This document shows positions 57,451 to 64,000 of a stretch of 64,000 bases of DNA, one piece after another (position 1 is the stretch's first letter; each line of letters opens with the position of its first letter). This DNA comes from Phlegmacium glaucopus (Eukaryota > Basidiomycota > Agaricomycetes > Agaricales > Cortinariaceae). Under the pieces are notes generated by a model. The model had not been told where the DNA came from. It searched no databases and was given only the letters and a program-made list of their open reading frames with translations. The DNA lies in assembly GCA_015039465.1 (NCBI GenBank), contig MU130200.1, forward strand, positions 61,651 through 125,650. Direction: 5' to 3'. Position numbers and translations under genes: made by a program.

Positions 57451-59826
57451 ATGTATCGTGGGACACCATCACCTATCTTTGACGTCCCCGAAATTCCTAC
57501 TCTTCGTCGAGTGAAACCTTTACCTAAACGACGACGAACTACTACAGACTTGAATCATCATCATCATCATCATGAAGATACATTGTCGCTTTCATCACCA
57601 GCACTTGTGGCTCAAAGTGCGCAAGCTCTATTGCAGCAGAGTGCTGCTGCTGCTGCTTTACTTCATCAACATCAGCAGCAACCATTGGAGGTTTTAGGAC
57701 CGAATGCCACAGCGGAAGAACTCCTGGCTCATGCTGATACGCTCTCTGCTCGGATGGCCCTTCAAAGCTATTATATGCCCATCTTAGGAGGCGTACAGAA
57801 TTTCTTGGCTGGAGATGCTGATAATGGTGGAGCTAGCGATAGGAACAACAACAATGATACCTCTAATGGTAACACCGCAGCGGCGGCAGCAGCAGCCGCA
57901 CTTGCAGCTGTAGCCAGTGCAGGTACAGGGCGGAATGGCCCATTCCACCTTCCCATGCCACCAGGCCCGCTATCCGATCTTGACTCTCTGGAATTTGGAG
58001 TTCATTTTGCTGCTGCAGCAGCTGCAGCGGCGGCGGCTGGAGTGGCTATGGGTGGTTTAAGCGGGTTAGGAATGGGTTTGGGGATGAATGGTGGGATGAA
58101 TACGAATATAGGTATGGGTATGGGTATGAATGTAGGGAGTATGGGTATGGGTATGGCCATGAGAGGTGGTAGGGATGATGATGGACGAGGGGATCCCGAT
58201 TACGTCGATCATTTACAACAACATGGAAATACAAAGAAAAGAAAGGTACCTGCTAATGCTGGTGGGTCACCTCGTGGAGGACATGGTGGAGACGGAGGTC
58301 GACCAGGAAGTCCTTCATCACTTTTCCCCGATGATGAACCCAACGGAGGTGGTCTAGGAGGCGGCTTTTCCACTGCAACATCCGAATTACAACGAGATAG
58401 AGAAAGGGACAGAGATCGGGATCGAGACCGCGATCGGGAAGATTACGATTCATCCACACCACCTGTCCTATACCCACCACCTCCCTTCCCAGGCCAACTT
58501 TCTATTGTGATCCAAAAACGCGGTAAATTAACAGCAGCCACTCTCGCTGGTTTACAACATAAAGAGATGCTGAAAAGCCGGAAACGACAATTGGCGGCTG
58601 TCATGGGAGCATTGTCGCATGGCGATACGTTGGCGCTTGATCAAGCTTTGTCGGCTAGTTATCCGTTGATTGGGGGGTTGACTGGGGGTGTGGGAGGAGG
58701 AGGAGGGGAAGCGCTGCGTGTGCATAAATCGAAACGGAAGTCAATTAGGCTTGCCCGTGTGATGAAGCTGACGCGGATTCCTCGTCATCCGGATGCTGCG
58801 CCGTTCCCTGCGTGTGATTTTGGGTTTGTATGTGCTAGTGCTAGTGAGTCCTTTTCTTTTCATTTGTTTTGTGAATTTTATATATTGTCGCGTTCAATGA
58901 AATTTTTCTACGATTGGATGGTATTCTACTCGGCTTTTTCTCCTTTTATTTTATGATGAGCCCTCTCACTCTCACTGATTCTTCTCTTTTTGTCTACCCT
59001 ACACTTTCACCACCTGCGCCGGTTCATAGCTGCGGATCGGCTTATTGCAACAAAAGAAGAAGTAGCTATGCTGCGGCATCAGTTTGAAGTGGAGTTGGAG
59101 CGACAAGCTACGAAAGCTGCCAAGATGGCGGTTGCCGCTGCGGGTGGTGGGAAGTTGATGAAAGCCGGCGGGGGGAGGGCAAAACGGGAAAAGGCAGAGA
59201 GGGAGAGGGAAAGGGTTCATCAAAAGGGATCACAACCGAGAGCGAAGATTAGCACTGGTGGTGATCAGAGTGGGGAGATTTCGGAACCGGTAGATGGTGG
59301 TAAAGGTGATGCTGGAGAAAACGGCGGGTTTGTAAGTGGAAAGGCAAAGAGTGGGAAGAAAAAGAAGAGATCTGCTCTGGCGAATGCTTCGAACCCACAT
59401 CACCTAAGGAATTATGTTCCTTCTAGGTTACCGCCCACTGAGGGGGCAGGTGTGCAGGGACCGAATGGAAATACGACCTGGCCTCTTCCTATGCAATTTT
59501 TGTCCGCTGAAATTCCTGCGAGGAGGAAGAAGACCGCTGCGGTACCTCTTACGCACCCTAGTGAAGAATGGATCTGTGCGTTTTGCGAGTACGATTTGTT
59601 TTATGGTGAGGATGCTGGGTATCGACGTGCTGTGAGGAGTAGGAAGAAGATTTTGAAGAGAAGGAGGAGGGCGAGAGAGCGGGCTGCTGCTGCTGCGAGT
59701 GGTGTTACGCCGAAAGCTGTGCCTGCGGCTAGTGGATTGGATGAGTATGATGATAGTGTATTGGAAGAGATTGGGAGTGCGCCTGCAAAGACGAAGTGGA
59801 AGGGTGATCCTCAGAAGGTAGTGTAG
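57451..59826 (+). CDS. large nuclear-looking protein of unknown function, CxxC motif
   Basis: Two exons, 57451-58843 and 59032-59826, joined through a 188-base intron into ..CASATADRLIATKEE. The start MYRGTPSPIFDVPEIPTLRR is followed by a basic PKRRRTT. Then come His, Ala and Gln runs, a Gly/Met-rich tract (GMGMGMN), a likely nuclear signal TKKRKVP, a RDRERDRDRDRDRD run, a basic helix SKRKSIRLARVMKLTR, and near the end EEWICAFCEYDLFYGED with a single Cys pair followed by RSRKKILKRRRRARER. I recognise the N-terminus and this CxxC region as conserved in mushroom proteins without assigned role; RNA or chromatin binding would fit the composition but is a guess. Intact. Confidence 0.8.
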
Positions 59827-59870
59827 TTAGTTAGTTGTAATAGGAACGAACCAAATGCGGCAAGTGACAC

Positions 59871-60485
59871 ATGTATCACAACAACTACGATGGCTACTAT
59901 TCAAGTGCTGCACCCTATGACCCACAACAACAAGTGAACTCTCTGCGAAACTCACGTCCTTATCCAAACCCTCCATCTCCTGTACACCAACAACAACAGT
60001 GGTCTCCGCCTCCACCACCTTCTCCTGATACTGTAAATTGGGGTCATTATAATAACAACAATAATACCACTTTGCATCATTCATCGTATGGCCCTCCTCC
60101 TCCTTCCTCTTCTTCATCCTCACTTTCAGCCCATGAACTGCCTCCCCCTACCTCTTCAAGTTCTGCCTCCTCCGCTGTCTCCTCGTCAACAAGTACTTAT
60201 GACCATCACCATCACCACCAGCAGCAGCAGCGTGTTCCATCCTCGACGGGAGGTTATTCTATCAACTCTTCCAGTTCGAGACGCCCATTAGTCCCTGCGA
60301 ACAGTGATTCTCGTCAACACCCGCAGCAGCAGCAGCAGCATCAGCAGTTAACACCGCTGCCGCCGCCATCCGCCCCATTGCCTACGACTGCTTCTCCAAT
60401 GCAGCTTCAACATAATCCTCAGCCTCCTCATCAATACCAACATCAACAATATACCTCTCAAAGGCATCAATACCAACAACAACAC

Positions 60486-60517
<32 letters not shown>

Positions 60518-62403
60518 ACAACAATATCAGCCGCCTCCTCCTCCCTCCCAGCACCCTCAATCACAACAGACTCATTCACACTACCAACAGTCTCCTCACC
60601 AACCCCCTCCTCCTCCACTGCCTGCAGCCCATCAACCACCACCTCAATACCAAACTTCGGTTCCACCACATCAGTCTCAGTCTCAAGCTCAATACCAGCA
60701 TCATCATCATCAACAGCAGCAGCAGCAGCACCAACAACATCCACAGCAGCATCAGCATCCACAGCAGCAACATCATCATCACCAGCAGCAGCAACAGCAG
60801 CAACAGCAGTCACCAACCCAACAACCACAGGTACCTCAGCAAAGTGGTAAAAGAAGACGAGGGAGGGATTCAGTCACTCCTTCTGGTGGTGCTACAAATG
60901 CCATTTCAGGACCTGGGATGACCATGGGTGTCCCGATCACTGCCGGACCGGGGATGAATTCAGCACCAGTGAGTGCCACTGGAGTCCATTCAGCAGCAGT
61001 AGGACAGAGCATTGGGATCTTATCGGGTGGTATGGGATCCCCGAACGTCGGCATGGGTGCTAACGGAACAGTGGGCGGAACGATGCCCCCTTTGGGTATA
61101 GATTTTGTCAAGGTAAGAGCTTTTGTTTTCGCGCATATGTGACCCCTCTACCTTGCATGCCTTTCTTACAAATTCTGACTTGCATTTTCCAGCTCGTAGA
61201 ATCCTACCGCGCAATCCTGGAGCAAGCAGAACCCATCACCGGTGTAACGCCTCCAGCCCCTTCTATCAATGGTAGCAGCAATAGCACTGCTACCTCGGGA
61301 GGAAGACCCGCATCAGCATCTTCCTCTTCAACAATTCATCGAGGAGGTCAGGGTCAGGGCGCTTTGACACAAGAAGCGATGGATAGAATGTTACAGAATG
61401 CGACTTTTGGGATGCAGATGTTAGATGTTGCTCTGCGTACTAAATCCCAGCTCACCCCTGCCCCGACCACGTCCCAACATTACCCACAGCACCAACAACA
61501 CCAACACCCATCTCAATCTCAACACCAGCCTCATCACCAACAACCTCTCCTGAATTCATCAAGTTCTTTGACCACCCCTCCTACTCAAATACAACCACCA
61601 CTATCAACGACACCTGTTACTACTGCCGGTTCTTCATCAAGTTCTTCCTATGGTTATAATTCCCATCCCCATCCACATCAAAATTCGAATTCAAGTTCCA
61701 GTTCACCACGAATGATGAAGGATGGTGATGATGGCGGTAGGAAGGTAAAATCGGAGAGTGGGGCGGAGAAAAGTGTTCCTGCGAATGGGTCTTTGTCTTC
61801 TAGTACTACGGCTACTGCTACGGCGGCCGGCATTGGTACTGGCGCGGGTGCTGCTTCTACTGGTGGAGATCGCTCGAAGCGACAGGTTGGATCACTTTTA
61901 TTTTATTCGTCTTTTTACATATTTACTTTGAATATAGAAAACTGATGATGGACCTCCGGAAGGCCAGACTTGTTTGGGTTGTAGCGCGACCTCGACGCCC
62001 GAGTGGCGGAGAGGACCTTTGGGTACAACAATTTTTTCTTTTTTTCTTCAAATCCATATCTAACGAAATATGACGTAGGTCCAAGAACACTGTGTAATGC
62101 TTGTGGTTTGGTCTATGCTAAACTGGTATGTATCCCCCATGGCATGAACAAGTCTTTTTTTTTAACTCATTTCAAAAAAATTATCGTCAACAGATCAAAA
62201 AACGATTCAAAGAAAAAGTTACCGGTCCTAACAAAAAATCTGCTAGCAACAGTAATAAAGGTGGTATTAGTAATCCAAGCAATACCAACGCAGCTCGTGG
62301 CGGCGGTGGGGGTGGGATGTATGGTATGGAAGAATCAATGGATGAACTAAGTGATGACGATGAATATGGATCTCAAGACCCAAGGAACGATATGCCTGAT
62401 TGA
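59871..62403 (+). CDS. GATA-type zinc-finger transcription factor
   Basis: Five exons: 59871-61112, 61193-61885, 61938-62022, 62079-62126, 62194-62403. The first 400 residues are Q, H, P and S rich (long CAG/CAA/CAT tracts), typical of activation regions. A short conserved helical part, DFVKLVESYRAILEQAEP and then QNATFGMQMLDVALRT, spans the first intron. The zinc finger CLGCSATSTPEWRRGPLG.. ..LCNACGLVYAKL has the form CX2C-X18-CX2C and is built from three exons. A basic IKKRFKEK follows, as in DNA-binding GATA fingers. The C-terminus is G-rich then acidic. No PAS domain, so not a WC-2 light receptor despite the similar finger. Starts 44 bases after the stop of the previous gene. Confidence 0.93.
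60190..60835 (+). repeat. CAG/CAA/CAT trinucleotide tracts in the GATA gene
   Basis: Several interrupted glutamine and histidine codon runs, the longest near 60475-60530 and 60710-60810. Likely to vary in length between strains. Confidence 0.9.
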
Positions 62404-64000
62404 TTAAGGCTTCCCGGCTGGCCGTCATTCTATCCTCTCCACTCTTGGTTCACGATCAATTGATAATCCCTAATATCCCCCTCCATTTTTTTTTTGGTGT
62501 CTTTGCGCTGTCTGGCTGCTATCCGTTCTCTCATCTTGCGTTTTTAATCCCTCTATCTTGCTGTCTATATATATCAAAGTTTACTCTATCTTGGGATCAC
62601 CATTTTTCTCCTTTCCCCCGACTCGCTAGCTTTCGTTCTTGTTTAGCAGTGTTCTTTTTTTTCGTGGTTTTTTTTTTCGTGTCTTTGCTGTAATTACCTT
62701 GCTGGGCATATAGAATCTGTTCTTCGCTTTTTTTGTGTTTCTTTTTTTTTGTTTTGTTTGTTTTTTTTTTTGGATTGAACCCACCCCCACTCTGGGGGGT
62801 GCGCTGTTCGATTGTACGTTATTTTATCAAAATTTTCCAGTACATTATTGAACACTGTATCTTATTTGTTCTTTCAAATTGCAAACCCTTTTTTTTTCCT
62901 CTTCCGAACCTCCGTAATTAATTGGGTTTTCATCGAATTCTTAGGCCCCCCTGCTTTAAATGGGTGGTCAACTCTATATTGATTTATATACATATATAAA
63001 GAGAGGGAAAGCATGCAGCTGTGTGGTCCAGAGATAAGTGTTAACGTCAATGTCGATAACCCATCGAATTTGAGGCACTGCTTAAGACACTCACGTGACC
63101 TAATTTACAGCGAACAAAGGCGTGATTGGTCCGTGCGTTTACACACGCCATATAAAAGGAATTTCGGCAATATTACTTTTTTTTTCTTATCTCTTGTGCT
63201 CGGGCATGTACTGCCGCCAGTGAGGTTTCTACCGAGGCGCAGTCTTTTTGCTGATTGCAAATTATACATCCGAACCCATCTGTTAGCTTTGGCTTTCAGT
63301 AATTTTTGGAAAAACCAAAACTCGATGATCTTTTTTCTTATGACAATGTTTTTTGCTTTTTATTCTTTTTGGTGAAAACATTCGAAGGAAAAGAAGTGTT
63401 TGTATATATATGTATATATTAGTTTGAATGTAATTGAATTTGGTCCATCTTCGACTGTCACTGAGCATAATTCGAAAGCGAGCTGTGGGTTGGGTGAGCG
63501 TTAGCTCAGCTCGGACATGAAGCAGGATGAATCGCGGGTTCGTGGTTTTGTAGCTCAATTCCTGGATTATGATTCAGTGTTTTGTTTTTTGTGTTAAGCA
63601 ATAATAATTGATGTAATGAACCTAGTTTAAAACTAATTTCTGGTGATGATGGGCATTGTGATTTCAAGGCAGGATGGTGGGTGAAATTTTCAGTGAGCGA
63701 GGATAATTAAATTTGTTTGTAAGTTATACCAGCGACAAACCAGCGATGTATGGAAGAAAGAAAAGGGTGAGGTGATTACAATCGATGTTACGCTCAGCTG
63801 GAGATTCCGGCACCTGGAACTCGATTTTCACATTTAGTGAAGAGATCTTGCACGCTCCAAGATCTTGCACGCCCCAATTACTGAGTCGATATACCCAGGG
63901 TAGAGCGGATTGAGAGCGGGCGCTAGGTATTATTATAGGAACCCTTATTCATATACTGTATACTGTATATTACCTTGGGTACAGAAGTCATCATGCGATT
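62404..64000. other. 3' flank of the GATA gene, no gene seen
   Basis: T-rich 3' UTR-like DNA up to about 62950, then AT-rich sequence. A TATATAAAGAG word lies at about 62993 and a CCATATAAAAGG word at about 63150, both plus strand, and could be promoters, but the frames after them (for instance 63013-63375) are not recognised. AGATCTTGCACG is repeated at 63842 and 63861. Confidence 0.4.

Noticed and set aside
60382..60828. Minus-strand ORF of 148 codons rich in V, A and D
   Set aside because: It is the complement of glutamine and histidine codon runs in the GATA gene.
59871..62403. WC-2 light-response regulator
   Set aside because: The finger resembles WC-2 but no PAS domain is seen and the rest is low-complexity; only a general GATA factor call is supported.
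63490..63560. Possible tRNA (GTTAGCTCAG and GGGTTCG words)
   Set aside because: The distance and arms do not form a cloverleaf: no acceptor stem pairing, and the T-arm does not close.

Overview
The window looks like nuclear DNA of a mushroom-forming basidiomycete (Agaricomycetes). The evidence is short introns of about 50-60 bases with GT..AG ends, a DED1-type helicase with an RGG tail, a GATA factor with long glutamine, histidine and proline runs, and typical basidiomycete repeats: a chromodomain Ty3 element, a Tnp2-type (CACTA/EnSpm) transposase and many hAT-like miniature elements. I worked by reading alone; no search was run, and family names rest on recognised motifs.

Layout. 1-9052 holds a YOR1-like full-length ABC transporter (3056-9052, about 25 introns, open throughout). 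Its first exons and upstream region are also present as an inverted, truncated copy at 1066-1830. 9053-17660 is a mobile-element graveyard: hAT-like elements with clean 8-base target duplications, a mariner-like element nested in one of them, a tRNA-like (SINE-like) block, a LINE 3' end and two solo LTRs. 17661-24582 is a decayed chromovirus (gag, protease, RT, integrase, chromodomain) broken by a nested solo LTR, two DNA elements, an inverted LTR that replaces RNase H, and stop codons. 24743-28942 holds another hAT-like element, a cysteine-rich coiled-coil gene that appears split, and more LTRs.

28943-48112 is bounded by CACTG.. / ..CAGTG inverted ends and may be one large CACTA-like transposon of about 19 kb. 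It contains a degenerate Tnp2 transposase, an SPT5/KOW-like fragment with an internal duplication, and two multi-exon genes of lineage-restricted type (40743-44583 and 46213-47430). Minisatellites and later LTR insertions lie between them. 48113-51000 is a three-level LTR nest.

52503-62403 is ordinary genic DNA: a DED1/DDX3 RNA helicase, a nuclear-looking protein of unknown function, and 44 bases after its stop a GATA zinc-finger transcription factor. 62404-64000 holds no gene I can support.

The strongest observations are an 85-base transposase segment that was flipped by recombination between two opposed solo LTRs, proved by exchanged target duplications and by the reading frame; the candidate 19-kb cargo-carrying CACTA element; a very young gag-only LTR element inside an exon of a cargo-like gene; and the head-to-head duplication of the ABC transporter 5' end.
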